From the NCBI RefSeq assembly GCF_004216555.1, contig NZ_SGWQ01000011.1:203532-267531 (forward strand): a stretch of 64,000 bases of DNA. The letters run 5' to 3'. The stretch's first letter is position 1. The number at the start of each line of letters is the position of its first letter. Of this stretch, positions 44,970 through 56,285 are shown in pieces. The stretch comes from Herbihabitans rhizosphaerae. GTDB lineage: Bacteria; Actinomycetota; Actinomycetes; Mycobacteriales; Pseudonocardiaceae. The position numbers and the translations under genes were made by a program. The notes below the pieces were generated by a model, which had not been told where the DNA came from, ran no database searches, and saw only the letters and a list, made by a program, of their open reading frames with translations.

Positions 44970-45301
44970 TGTTGTTTTCTCCGTTCACGTTTGCCGCGTG
45001 CGATCTCGGTCGCGAGCGCGTCGAGGTGGGGCGTCCAGAAGCGTCGGAAGCGGTCGATCCAGTCGTCGACCTCACGGAGGGGTTCCGGGTTCACCGCGTA
45101 CAGCCGCCGCGTCCCTTCCGGGCGCACGGTGGTTAATCCGTTGTCCCGCAACACTTTCAGGTGCTGTGAGACGGCGGGTTGGGTGATCCGGAACTCCTCG
45201 GTGATGATCGCGCAGACGGCCCCGGAGGTCTGCTCGCCGTCCACGAGCAGCTCCAGGATTCGGCGGCGAACCGGGTCGCCGAGGACGTCGAACGCGTGCA
45301 C
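44966..45301 (-). CDS. ArsR-family transcriptional regulator
   Basis: 111 residues: FDVLGDPVRRRILELLVDGE, recognition helix TQPAVSQHLKVLRDNGLTTV, wing RPEGTRRLYAV. No Cys cluster for metal, so probably a non-metal regulator of the SRPBCC gene. GTG 45301. An AT-rich palindrome lies just upstream. Confidence 0.9.
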   Translation of the reverse strand: MHAFDVLGDPVRRRILELLVDGEQTSGAVCAIITEEFRITQPAVSQHLKVLRDNGLTTVRPEGTRRLYAVNPEPLREVDDWIDRFRRFWTPHLDALATEIARGKRERRKQQ

Positions 45302-45324
45302 GGCGGCAACTCTAGAAGGTGTTG

Positions 45325-45334
45325 CTTATATAAG
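45325..45334. promoter_or_regulatory. AT-rich palindrome, candidate ArsR operator
   Basis: CTTATATAAG, flanked by GTTG and CAAC (45321-45339), about 24 bases before the ArsR start. Very AT-rich for this genome and of the right size for an ArsR operator. Confidence 0.55.
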
Positions 45335-45380
45335 TCAACTCTTAAAGTATTGCGGGCGCTCTGGTGGGTACTCCTGGCTG

Positions 45381-45722
45381 GTGGACGCGATAAGCAGGCC
45401 GGGTCCGCTGCGGTGGCTGCGCTATGCCTACGGCGGCCGGCTGCCCGATCGGTATCGGGCGTGGGTCCTGCGCGACGCGACGGCGCCACACTGGCGTTGG
45501 CGGTACGCGCTGCGCGTGCTCGCGGAGACGGCGCCGTTCCTGGCCGTCGGGTTTCTCGTGCTCATGCTGCTGCCGGTACCCGTGGCGATGGCGCTCGCCG
45601 CGCTCGGGTTCGCCCTGGTGATGACGCTGGCCTTCACGCTCGCGCAGGCCGAGGAGTTCCGGGCGGATCGCTTGGTACAGCACGGTTTCCCGCCTGATAC
45701 CGGCCGGCGATCGCGCCGCTGA
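45381..45722 (+). CDS. DUF5313-like small membrane protein
   Basis: 113 residues from GTG 45381. RPGPLRWLRYAYGGRLPDRY and WVLRDATAPHWRWRYALRVL are followed by two strong hydrophobic helices (about 55-95) and a basic tail, the layout of DUF5313. Function unknown. It shares the gap with the ArsR gene, read in the opposite direction. Confidence 0.7.
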   Translation: MDAISRPGPLRWLRYAYGGRLPDRYRAWVLRDATAPHWRWRYALRVLAETAPFLAVGFLVLMLLPVPVAMALAALGFALVMTLAFTLAQAEEFRADRLVQHGFPPDTGRRSRR

Positions 45723-45764
45723 CCGATACACGTCGGACGTATCTTGACCGTCCGGCTCGAGACG

Positions 45765-45776
45765 TGGTCTAGTCCA
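45765..45776. promoter_or_regulatory. DasR-like (dre) site before the GH84 gene
   Basis: TGGTCTAGTCCA differs by one base from the DasR core TGGTCTAGACCA and lies 38 bases before the start of the N-acetylglucosaminidase, whose family is a classical DasR target in Streptomyces. Context makes this a strong candidate. Confidence 0.65.
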
Positions 45777-45813
45777 TAGCGGCCCATGACCGGTAGACCG
45801 GGAAGGTGCGCCC

Positions 45814-47703
45814 GTGCGGACGTCACGATTCGTTGCCTTTGCGGCAATCTCGATGTTGACAATCACCGGAATAGCGGTTGCGGAGGCAGGTATGGCCCCG
45901 GTGGAGGCGACTGTCACTCCTCGGATTCATCCGACACCGGCCGCGATCTCGATGCGGGGCGAGCCGTTCCCGGTCACCCCGGATGTCGGCCTGGTCACCG
46001 GAGCGCGCACTGATACGCCGGCCGTCGCCGCCGTGCGCACGGCGCTCGCCTCGGCCGGATTCACCCGCGTCACCGAGGCGACCGAGTCCGATCCGGGCAC
46101 CCCGGTCACCGTGTGGGTGGGTGGCCCGGCCGAGAACGCCGCGACCGCCGGCACGCTGGACACGCTCGGCGTGCGCGGCCCGGCCGGCCTGCGTGCGGAC
46201 GGCTACGTGCTGGCCAGTGGCCGCGACTCGGCCGACCGCGAGCACGTCGTGCTGGCCGGGGTCGACGGTGCGGGCACGTTCTACGCCGCCCAGTCGCTGC
46301 GCCAGCTCCTCACCCCGGCGGGGATGCCCTCGGTCGAGGTGCGCGACGAACCGTCGGCCGAGCATCGCGGAACGATCGAGGGCTTCTACGGTCAGCCGTG
46401 GTCGCACGCCGACCGGCTGGACCAGATGGACTTCTACGGCCGCACCAAGCAGAACATCTACGTCTACGCCCCGAAGGACGACCCGTATCACCGGGAGAAG
46501 TGGCGCGAGCCTTACCCGCCGGCCGAGCTGGCCCGGCTCAAGGAGCTGGTCGACCGGGCCGCCGCGAACCACGTCGGCTTCACCTTCGCGCTCTCGCCCG
46601 GCCTGTCGATCTGCTACAGCTCCGACGCCGACCTGCGGGCGCTGGTCGACAAGTTCGAGTCGCTGTACGGAATCGGCGTGCGGCAGTTCAACATCCCGCT
46701 CGACGACATCTCCTACGACAAGTGGAACTGCGTGGAGGACGAGCAGAAGTTCGGCCCTGGTTCGCCGGCGTCCGCGGGGGCGGCGCAGTCGTTCGTGCTG
46801 AACCGGGTGAAGACCGCGTTCAACGACAAGCACCCGGACGTCAGTCCACTTCAGACGGTCGCGACCGAGTACTACGACATCAAGGAGTCGGCCTACAAGA
46901 AGGCGCTGCGCGAGCAGCTGGACCCGAGCGTGCTGGTGCAGTGGACCGGCATCGGGGTGATCGCGCCGACGATCACCACCGCGGACGCGCGGGCCGCCCG
47001 CGAGGTGTTCGGGCACAAGATCCTGGTGTGGGACAACTACCCGGTCAACGACTACGTGAAGGAGCGGCTGCTGCTCGGCCCGTACGTCGGCCGGGAGCCC
47101 GGGATCACCACGGAAACCGTTGGTGTCACGGCGAATCCGATGAACCAGGCGCAGGCCAGCAAGATCGCGCTGCACACGTCGGCCGACTTCCTGTGGAACG
47201 CGCCGGCCTACGATCCCGCGCGCTCCTGGGAGGCGGCGATCGCCGATCTCGGTGGCACGGCGGCGAACTGGCTGCGGGTGTTCGCGGAGAACAGTCACTC
47301 GTCGCGGATCCAGCCGGTCGAGTCGGCGACGCTGACGCCGCTGATCGCCGAGCTGTGGCGGGCGTTCGAGCAGAACCAGGACGTCACCGCGCCCGCCGCG
47401 AAGGTGAACGAGTACTTCGGGCTCGTCGAGCAGACGCCGGCCCGGCTGGCTGAGGGCCTCGCGAACCCCCGGTTCCTGACCGAGACGAAACCGTGGCTGG
47501 ACAAGTTCGGAGCGTACGGCGCCGCCGGCAAGATCGCGGCGGATCTCCTTGTGGCGTACCAGAAAGGTGACACCGCGACGGTGGAGCGGCTGCGGGCGGA
47601 CCTGACGGCCAAGCGCGACGAACTGCACGCCATCCCGCAGGTGCTCGCGCCCGGCGTGTTCGACCCCTTCCTGGACCGCGCGCTGCGTGACACCGGGGCG
47701 TAG
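45814..47703 (+). CDS. secreted GH84 beta-N-acetylglucosaminidase
   Basis: 629 residues. Signal peptide (about 1-28), a GH20b-like N-terminal domain, then the GH84 catalytic barrel starting RGTIEGFYGQPWSHADRLDQ with the catalytic Asp pair D297-D298 in FNIPLDDISYDKW. It removes terminal N-acetylglucosamine from chitin, glycan or hyaluronan-type chains outside the cell. A C-terminal helical region is present. GTG 45814. Likely induced by GlcNAc through the DasR-like site upstream. Confidence 0.94.
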   Translation: MRTSRFVAFAAISMLTITGIAVAEAGMAPVEATVTPRIHPTPAAISMRGEPFPVTPDVGLVTGARTDTPAVAAVRTALASAGFTRVTEATESDPGTPVTVWVGGPAENAATAGTLDTLGVRGPAGLRADGYVLASGRDSADREHVVLAGVDGAGTFYAAQSLRQLLTPAGMPSVEVRDEPSAEHRGTIEGFYGQPWSHADRLDQMDFYGRTKQNIYVYAPKDDPYHREKWREPYPPAELARLKELVDRAAANHVGFTFALSPGLSICYSSDADLRALVDKFESLYGIGVRQFNIPLDDISYDKWNCVEDEQKFGPGSPASAGAAQSFVLNRVKTAFNDKHPDVSPLQTVATEYYDIKESAYKKALREQLDPSVLVQWTGIGVIAPTITTADARAAREVFGHKILVWDNYPVNDYVKERLLLGPYVGREPGITTETVGVTANPMNQAQASKIALHTSADFLWNAPAYDPARSWEAAIADLGGTAANWLRVFAENSHSSRIQPVESATLTPLIAELWRAFEQNQDVTAPAAKVNEYFGLVEQTPARLAEGLANPRFLTETKPWLDKFGAYGAAGKIAADLLVAYQKGDTATVERLRADLTAKRDELHAIPQVLAPGVFDPFLDRALRDTGA

Positions 47704-47822
47704 CGAGGAACCAATCGAGCCGTGAGGGTGACCATGCCGCCCCGCTCGGCCTGACGTGCACCACCTTCACGTTTCCCGCCACTAGTTGATCATGTTTGAC
47801 CTGGGCGTTCTCCGTGGCCGGG

Positions 47823-47844
47823 GTACTTTAGCGGGCTAAAGTAC
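47823..47844. repeat. dispersed palindrome, copy D (perfect)
   Basis: Arms GTACTTTAGC and GCTAAAGTAC around GG, in the 192-bp gap between convergent GH84 and ABC permease genes, where it could act as a bidirectional terminator. Confidence 0.85.
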
Positions 47845-47895
47845 GCGGATGGGTACCCGCGCGATTGTCAAGCGTTGGGTGCGACGACTCGGGGA

Positions 47896-48744
47896 CTACT
47901 TTCGGTTGTACAGCCGCATGGTCAGCGTTCCGAAGACCACGGTCAGCACGGCGCTGGCCACGAGCACCCAGAGGATCTCGCCGCCGTCCCACGTGCCGCT
48001 CATGGTGGATCGGCAGGCCGCCACCAGGTGCGTGATCGGGTTGACGTCCACAAAGGACTGCAGCCAGCCGGGCATGGTCTTCGGGTTGACGAACACGTTG
48101 CTCAGGAAGGTCAGCGGGAACAGCACCAGCATGCTGACGCCCATCACCGACTTCTCCGAGCGCATGAACAGCCCGAACATCGTCCACACCCAGGAGAACG
48201 CGAACGAGAACACCATCAGCAGCCCTACCGCCGCGAGCACGCCGACGATGCCGCCGTCTGGCCGGTACCCGAGGATCAGCCCGATCACCATGATCGTGGT
48301 CGAGGCCAGCACGTACCGCAGCAGGTCGCCCAGGATGTAGCCGACCATGGCCGCCGGCCGCCACACGGGCAGGCTGCGGAACCGGTCGAACACGCCCTTC
48401 TCGATGTCGGTGTTCACCGCGACGCCGGTGTACATCGTGATCATCACGACGCTGGTGACCAGGATGCCGGGCAGCAGGTACTGCAGGTATTCCGTGGTCG
48501 AACCGGCGAGCGCACCACCGAACAGGTAGGTGAACATCAACGTCATCATGATCGGGAACGCGGTGACGTCGAACAGTTGCTCCGGCACGTGCTTGATCTT
48601 CAGCACGGCCCGCCAGCCGAACGTGATCGACGCGGACAGCGCACTGGGCCTCGGCGGCCGCTCCTTGGCGACCAGCACGCTGGCCAGGTTCTCCGCGACC
48701 GGCGCCAGCTCGATCTCGTCGTCCTTCGCGCGTGCGGTGGTCAT
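47896..48744 (-). CDS. ABC-2 permease (DrrB type)
   Basis: 282 residues with six hydrophobic spans. DrrB-family features: [20 protein letters not shown] and [20 protein letters not shown]. Membrane part of a drug- or lipid-exporter with the ATPase upstream. ATG 48744 overlaps the ATPase stop by four bases. Confidence 0.92.
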   Translation of the reverse strand: MTTARAKDDEIELAPVAENLASVLVAKERPPRPSALSASITFGWRAVLKIKHVPEQLFDVTAFPIMMTLMFTYLFGGALAGSTTEYLQYLLPGILVTSVVMITMYTGVAVNTDIEKGVFDRFRSLPVWRPAAMVGYILGDLLRYVLASTTIMVIGLILGYRPDGGIVGVLAAVGLLMVFSFAFSWVWTMFGLFMRSEKSVMGVSMLVLFPLTFLSNVFVNPKTMPGWLQSFVDVNPITHLVAACRSTMSGTWDGGEILWVLVASAVLTVVFGTLTMRLYNRK

Positions 48745-49739
48745 GCCGCGCTCCCTTCGGTGGCCGGGCGGTCGGTGAGCGCGAGGAACACCTCGTCCAG
48801 GCTCGGCTGCCCGAGGGAGAACGTGTCCACCACGATCTCGGACCTGCCCAACTCGGCCAGCGCGCGCGAGGCCTGCTCGGCCGCGCCGCGTTCGGTGCCC
48901 CCGTCGCCGCCACCGTCGGCGATCCGCGCGGTGATCGCCACCGGGTCGTGGTCCAGGATCACCTGCGCGTCCAGTGCGGACCGGAGGATCTCGGCCGCCT
49001 CGGCTCGTTGCTCGGCGTCGCGCAGCCGCAGGTGCACGGCACCCACGCCGACCGACGCCTTCAGCGCGCCCTTGGTGCCCTCGGCGATCACCTTGCCGTT
49101 GTCGATCACCGCGATGCGCGACGCGAGCTGATCGGCCTCGTCCAGGTACTGCGTGGTCAGCAGCACGGTCGTGCCCTGGGCGACGATCGCGCGAACGATG
49201 TCCCACACCTGGTTGCGGCTGCGCGGATCGAGGCCGGTGGTCGGCTCGTCCAGGAACAGCAGATCGGGCGTACTGAGGATGCTGGCCGCGATGTCCAGCC
49301 GCCTGCGCATGCCGCCGGAGTACGTCTTCACCTGCCGGTCGGCCGCCGGGGTGAGCCCGAACGCCTCGAGCAACTCGGCGGCCCGGTCGCGGGCGGCGTG
49401 CCGGCGGTGCCCGAGCAGCCGGCCGATGAGGATCAGGTTCTCCATGCCGGTGAGGTCCTCGTCGACCGAGGCGAACTGCCCGGTCAGGCTCACCCGGCCG
49501 CGGACCTCGTCGGCCTGGCGCCGCACGTCCTTGCCGAACACGAGCGCCTCGCCGCCGTCCGGGCGCAGTAGGGTCGCCAGCACCCGGACCGCGGTGGTCT
49601 TGCCGGCGCCGTTCGGGCCGAGCACGCCGTAGACGATGCCGCGCGGCACGGTCAGGTCGAGCCCGTCCAGCGCGCGTGTCTCGCCGAACAGTTTCACCAG
49701 GCCGGCCGTCTCGACCGCCGGTTCGTCGTGGTTGTCCAC
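48741..49739 (-). CDS. ABC ATPase (DrrA type)
   Basis: 332 residues. Walker [15 protein letters not shown], signature [10 protein letters not shown], Walker [18 protein letters not shown], and a DrrA-like C-terminal domain ending [11 protein letters not shown]. It drives export by the permease downstream. GTG 49739 with a GGAGGTG upstream. Known members export antibiotics such as daunorubicin; substrate here unknown. Confidence 0.94.
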   Translation of the reverse strand: MDNHDEPAVETAGLVKLFGETRALDGLDLTVPRGIVYGVLGPNGAGKTTAVRVLATLLRPDGGEALVFGKDVRRQADEVRGRVSLTGQFASVDEDLTGMENLILIGRLLGHRRHAARDRAAELLEAFGLTPAADRQVKTYSGGMRRRLDIAASILSTPDLLFLDEPTTGLDPRSRNQVWDIVRAIVAQGTTVLLTTQYLDEADQLASRIAVIDNGKVIAEGTKGALKASVGVGAVHLRLRDAEQRAEAAEILRSALDAQVILDHDPVAITARIADGGGDGGTERGAAEQASRALAELGRSEIVVDTFSLGQPSLDEVFLALTDRPATEGSAA

Positions 49740-49896
49740 CTCTGCACCTCCACCGGGGAAGTCGCGCCAAGGTGGCCGAAGTTACGCCCGAACCCTGACA
49801 AACCGGGACGATTTCCACAGCCAGCTGGCGGGTCATGACGCGGAGATCACCAGGCCGCTCGGCCCGCTTGACCGCACGAGCGGAAGCCACGCTGGG

Positions 49897-49941
49897 GAGG
49901 TGGCGTGGCTGGACCACCCAATCAACTCAGCCACCCACCTC
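49897..49941 (-). terminator. hairpin in the gap before the DoxX gene end
   Basis: GAGGTGGCGTGGCT (49897-49910) pairs with AGCCACCCACCTC (49929-49941), one bulge. It lies downstream of the DoxX gene on the minus strand. The rest of the gap 49740-50012 holds no gene; it includes GTCGGCGAAGCCGAC, also present inside the nested element at 12441. Confidence 0.5.
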
Positions 49942-50012
49942 GCGGCCCGCAACCATCCAAGCAACAAGACCACAGGCCGTCGGCGAAGCCGACTCCGCGA
50001 CCTTGCCCGAGT

Positions 50013-50348
50013 TCACAAGAACAGTGAGACGGCCGCCGGCGCCATGTAGATCAGCGGGAACGGGATGTGCGAGTACCACTTCGCGCGGATCACCGTGATC
50101 ACCGCGCCGATGAAGTAGAGCACCAGACAGACCGCGGCGGCCACGCCGATCGCCGGCACGAACAACCCGACGATCAGTCCGGCCGCGCCGGCCGCCTTCG
50201 CCGTGCCGAGCCAGGGCAGCCACGACTCGGGGACGCCGTAGTCCTCCATCGGCTTCACCACCCACGGGGTGCGGGCGAACATCGACACGGCGGAGAACCC
50301 CACCATGACCGCTCCGACGATGGTGACGATGACGTATGCGGTGGACAT
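50013..50348 (-). CDS. DoxX-family membrane protein
   Basis: 111 residues, four hydrophobic helices with the family pattern MSTAYVIVTIVGAVMVGFSA and ESWLPWLGTAKAAGAAGLIV. Function of the family is unclear (quinone- or redox-linked). ATG 50348 was chosen; the longer frame upstream is a shadow of the FetB gene. Confidence 0.88.
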   Translation of the reverse strand: MSTAYVIVTIVGAVMVGFSAVSMFARTPWVVKPMEDYGVPESWLPWLGTAKAAGAAGLIVGLFVPAIGVAAAVCLVLYFIGAVITVIRAKWYSHIPFPLIYMAPAAVSLFL

Positions 50349-50424
50349 CGCGAACTCCTTGGTCCGATCGGGTGTGTCACCGCCATGACGGACCGCGCGG
50401 CACCGATGTGACAGGGTTCGAGCC

Positions 50425-51180
50425 GTGGTGACAGACCAGCTGTGGCCCGCGGTGATCCTGGTGTTGGCCGGACTGTGCGCGTTCGCCGCCGTCGTGGTGT
50501 GGCTGGGGGAGGTCGTCGCCTGGTGGGCGGTGGTCACCGCCGTGCTGCGCGCCACCGTCCAACTCGCCGTGGTGTCGCTGCTGATCGCCGCCGTGCTCGC
50601 GTCGGTCGGCTGGACCGCGTTGTTCGTGCTGACCATGTACGCCGTCGCCACGGTCACCTCCGCGCGGCGGATCGGCACGCTGCGCGCGGCGCCCCCGGTC
50701 GCGGCGGCGATCGGCTGCGGGGTGCTGCCGGCACTCGCGATCCTGGTCGTGACCGGCGTCGTGCCGGCTCGGCCGGTCGTGCTGCTGCCGGTGGCCGGGA
50801 TCCTGATCGGCGGGGCGATGACCGCCACCTCGCTCGCCGGCCGGCGCGCGGTCGACGAGCTGGTGAACCGGCGCGGGGAGTACGAGGCGGCGCTCGCGCT
50901 CGGGTTCACGATTCGGGGCGCGGCTTTGGAGATCTGCCGGCCGTCGGCTGGTCAGGCGCTGGTGCCCGCGCTGGATCAGACCCGCACGGTCGGGCTGGTC
51001 ACGCTGCCGGGCGCGTTCGTCGGGATGCTGCTCGGCGGCGCGAGCCCGGCCCAGGCCGGCCTCACCCAGCTGCTCGTGCTGGTCGGTCTGCTCGCGGTGG
51101 AGGCGGTCGCCGTGGTGATCACCGTGGAGCTGGTGGCGACCGGCCGCCTCACGGGCGCAGCGCGCGGACGATCGGGATGA
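50425..51180 (+). CDS. FetB-like (UPF0014) metal-export permease
   Basis: 251 residues, six to seven helices; family blocks RATVQLAVVSLLIAAVL and LPGAFVGMLLGGASPAQAG. In enterobacteria FetB works with the ATPase FetA in iron export; no FetA-like ATPase gene is adjacent here, so the partner is elsewhere or this acts otherwise. Ends 32 bases inside the convergent TetR gene. Confidence 0.85.
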   Translation: MVTDQLWPAVILVLAGLCAFAAVVVWLGEVVAWWAVVTAVLRATVQLAVVSLLIAAVLASVGWTALFVLTMYAVATVTSARRIGTLRAAPPVAAAIGCGVLPALAILVVTGVVPARPVVLLPVAGILIGGAMTATSLAGRRAVDELVNRRGEYEAALALGFTIRGAALEICRPSAGQALVPALDQTRTVGLVTLPGAFVGMLLGGASPAQAGLTQLLVLVGLLAVEAVAVVITVELVATGRLTGAARGRSG

Positions 51181-51793
51181 AGTACAGCTCGGCGAGCCGC
51201 TGGCGCCCCTCTGGCGAGTCCAGCGGCAGCAGCGTCTCGGGCGTGAGGACCAGCGACAGGACGTTGCGCGCCAGGACTTCGGCGACGATGTCGATGTCCT
51301 CGTCGGGCATCGCGAGGTGGCCGGCGGTGACCTCGGCGCGGATGTGCCCGGCGATCCAGTTGCGCGCGGCGGCGAGGAAGTCGCCCGCCTTCACGGTCAG
51401 GTAGGGCAGCAGGAACTCGGGCTCGGTGCGCAGCAACCGGGACAGCAGCTTGTGCTCGCGCAGGAACATCACGGCGAAGGTCAGCCCCTCGATCAGCTTG
51501 GCCTCCGGCGTGGACTGGGCCGCGATGACCGTGTCCGCCTTGGTCAGGAAGCGCCGCAGCTCGCTCATGATCAGGACTTTGAGCAGCTTGTCCTTCTTGG
51601 GGAAGTGGCGGTAGATCGTCACCCGGGACAGCCCGACGCGGCGGGCCACCTCGTCGACGGTGAACCGTCGAAGCCCGAAGTCCTCGGCGTGCTCCAGCGC
51701 CGCCCGCAGGATCCGGTTGGTGCTCTCGTCGTCGGGCAGCTCGGCCTCGATCGCCTCCCTGAGAACGTCCTTGCGCACTCTGCCCGTCTGCAT
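51149..51793 (-). CDS. TetR-family regulator
   Basis: 214 residues; helix-turn-helix TNRILRAALEHAEDFGLRRF with VARRVGLSRVTIYRHFPKKD, and a C-terminal ligand domain. Divergent from the AurF-like oxygenase (83-bp gap), which is its likely target. A 3' overlap with FetB is noted. Confidence 0.9.
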   Translation of the reverse strand: MQTGRVRKDVLREAIEAELPDDESTNRILRAALEHAEDFGLRRFTVDEVARRVGLSRVTIYRHFPKKDKLLKVLIMSELRRFLTKADTVIAAQSTPEAKLIEGLTFAVMFLREHKLLSRLLRTEPEFLLPYLTVKAGDFLAAARNWIAGHIRAEVTAGHLAMPDEDIDIVAEVLARNVLSLVLTPETLLPLDSPEGRQRLAELYFIPIVRALRP

Positions 51794-51876
51794 GGACAGC
51801 AGCTTAACGGACTTTACATCTTGACGTAGTTTGTTACATGCGTTTTCCTGTAGCGACGCGACCCGGAGGGAGTCAC

Positions 51877-52770
51877 ATGGTCAAGATCGGTGACCGGGAG
51901 AGGACCGCCGAGCGTCTGCTGCAGTCGAGCGCGAAGCTGTCCTACGACCCGCTGGTCGACGTCGACTGGAACGCGCCGCTGGCCGACGGCAAGCTGTTCA
52001 TCCCGGAGCGCACGGTGTCCCTGTACGGCACCGACCTGTGGCGCCGGATGAGTCACGAGCAGCGGATCGAGCTGTCCAAGCAGGAGATGGTCAACACGGT
52101 CAGCGTGGGCATCTGGTTCGAGGTGATCCTGATGCAGATGCTGCTGCGGATGGCCTACCACCGCGATCCCACCACCGGGCACGTCCGGTACGCGCTGACC
52201 GAGATCGCCGACGAGTGCCGGCACTCCACGATGTTCGCCATGCTGATCGACAAGGTCGGCGAGACGCCGTACCGCAACGGTTGGCTGCTGCAGAAGCCCG
52301 CGCACGCGCTGCCGTTGATCCTGCGCGGCGCGCCGATGTGGGTGGCGACGCTGATCGGCGAGGAGATCTTCGACGCCATCCAGCGCGAGCACCTGCAGGA
52401 CGAGTCGATCCAGCCGCTGGTGCGCGCGATCATGCGCATCCACGTCACCGAGGAGGCGCGGCACGTCCGCTACGCCCGTGAGGACCTGATCCGGCAGTTG
52501 GACCGGCGCGGCTGGCCGACCAGGGAGTTCACCCGCGACGTCGTGGCGATCGGGGCGTTGCTGCTGTCCCGGCTGCTGGTCCGGCCGGAGCAGTACGCGC
52601 GCGCCGGACTGGCCGAACCGCGCAAGGTCGCGGCGCTCGCCAGGGCCAACCCGCACCGGCGCGAGGTGCTGACCGAGGCGTCCGGCCGGCTGGTGCGCTT
52701 CCTGGACGACGCCGGGCTGATCGCCGGTCCGAGCAAGATGCTGTGGCGACGCGCCGGGGTGATGCTCTGA
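51877..52770 (+). CDS. AurF-like diiron oxygenase
   Basis: 297 residues. Ferritin-like diiron fold with Glu/His ligand sets: EMVNTVSVGIWFEVILMQML, ADECRHSTMFAMLIDK and HVTEEARHVRYAREDL (ExxxH pattern). AurF converts an aryl amine to a nitro group; the substrate here is unknown. ATG 51877 with CGGAGGG upstream; an earlier ATG at 51838 has no ribosome site. Probably TetR-regulated. Confidence 0.82.
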   Translation: MVKIGDRERTAERLLQSSAKLSYDPLVDVDWNAPLADGKLFIPERTVSLYGTDLWRRMSHEQRIELSKQEMVNTVSVGIWFEVILMQMLLRMAYHRDPTTGHVRYALTEIADECRHSTMFAMLIDKVGETPYRNGWLLQKPAHALPLILRGAPMWVATLIGEEIFDAIQREHLQDESIQPLVRAIMRIHVTEEARHVRYAREDLIRQLDRRGWPTREFTRDVVAIGALLLSRLLVRPEQYARAGLAEPRKVAALARANPHRREVLTEASGRLVRFLDDAGLIAGPSKMLWRRAGVML

Positions 52771-52774
52771 CGAT

Positions 52775-52804
52775 GTCCGGGCCGACCGTGTGGCCGGCCC
52801 GGAC
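52775..52804. terminator. bidirectional hairpin between AurF-like and katG genes
   Basis: GTCCGGGCCG and CGGCCCGGAC, perfect 10-bp arms, 10-base loop, in the 55-bp convergent gap. Confidence 0.75.
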
Positions 52805-52825
52805 GCCGCTGTCAGATACCGAGGA

Positions 52826-55508
<2,683 letters not shown>

Positions 55509-55526
55509 GCCCCGAGTCTGCCATCT

Positions 55527-55550
55527 ATTCTTGATTCATTCAAGATTATC
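55527..55550. promoter_or_regulatory. FurA box before furA-katG
   Basis: Minus-strand core AATCTTGAATGAATCAAGAA (CTTGA and TCAAG arms), very like the published mycobacterial FurA site, directly upstream of the furA start. AT-rich against the surroundings. Confidence 0.75.
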
Positions 55551-55622
55551 CACCCGTCCGTGTCGGACGGGTGTGTGGCAGCCTTGCGGCAACTGATCTG
55601 GAGCGGAGGCGTGGTGGGTCGG

Positions 55623-56222
55623 ATGAGTGCGGGTGCCGTGCTGGGGGTGAACATCCGGAGCTTGCGTACGCGAGCCGGGCTGTCGCTGTCGGAGCTGGCG
55701 CGGCGGTCGGACATCGCCAAGGGAACGCTGTCCCAGTTGGAGAACGGGATGGGGAACCCGACCATCGAAACCGTGTTCAGTCTGTCGAACGCGCTCAATG
55801 TACCGGTGTCCTCGCTGCTCGCCGAGACGGCCGAACCGGAGTCACTGGTGGTCCGGTCCGCGGACCTGGACGTGCTCAGCAGCAACGCGGTGGACCTGCG
55901 CCTGCTGCGCCGGATGGACGTCACCGACACCGTGATCGAGGTGTACGACCAGCAGGTGCGCCCCGGCGAGACGCAGGAGTCGGCCGGGCACCCCGGCTAC
56001 GAGCACGTCGTTGTCACGCAAGGAGTTCTGCGGGTCGGGCCGGTGGACGACCCGTTCGTACTCGGGCCCGGCGACTACGCGTGTTTCCCCGGGCACCTGC
56101 CGCATCTGTGCGAGACGGTCGAGGGTCCGGTCGCCTCGGTGCTGATCCTGCAGTACCCGGTGGACGCGGGTGCCGGGCCGATGGCCTGTGCGGTGTCCAC
56201 CGCCGCCCGGCCGCGGGCTTGA
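55623..56222 (+). CDS. XRE-cupin transcriptional regulator
   Basis: 199 residues: helix-turn-helix GLSLSELARRSDIAKGTLSQ with LENGMGNPTIETVFSLSNAL, and a C-terminal cupin (GQPY-like HPGYEHVVVTQGVLRVG). Such proteins control amino-acid operons. ATG 55623; GTG 55614 is an alternative with a slightly better ribosome site. Just upstream of the hydroxyproline operon and its operator. Confidence 0.88.
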   Translation: MSAGAVLGVNIRSLRTRAGLSLSELARRSDIAKGTLSQLENGMGNPTIETVFSLSNALNVPVSSLLAETAEPESLVVRSADLDVLSSNAVDLRLLRRMDVTDTVIEVYDQQVRPGETQESAGHPGYEHVVVTQGVLRVGPVDDPFVLGPGDYACFPGHLPHLCETVEGPVASVLILQYPVDAGAGPMACAVSTAARPRA

Positions 56223-56250
56223 CGGGCTGGTCGTCCGGGACGTAGCGTCG

Positions 56251-56276
56251 CCAGCGTTCACTTTAATGAACGCTGG
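56251..56276. promoter_or_regulatory. perfect operator of the hydroxyproline operon
   Basis: CCAGCGTTCA-CTTTAA-TGAACGCTGG with perfect 10-bp arms; the core TTCACTTTAATGAA is AT-rich. It lies between the XRE-cupin stop and the first operon gene and overlaps its ribosome site, so binding would block expression. Confidence 0.75.
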
Positions 56277-56285
56277 AGGATGGTC

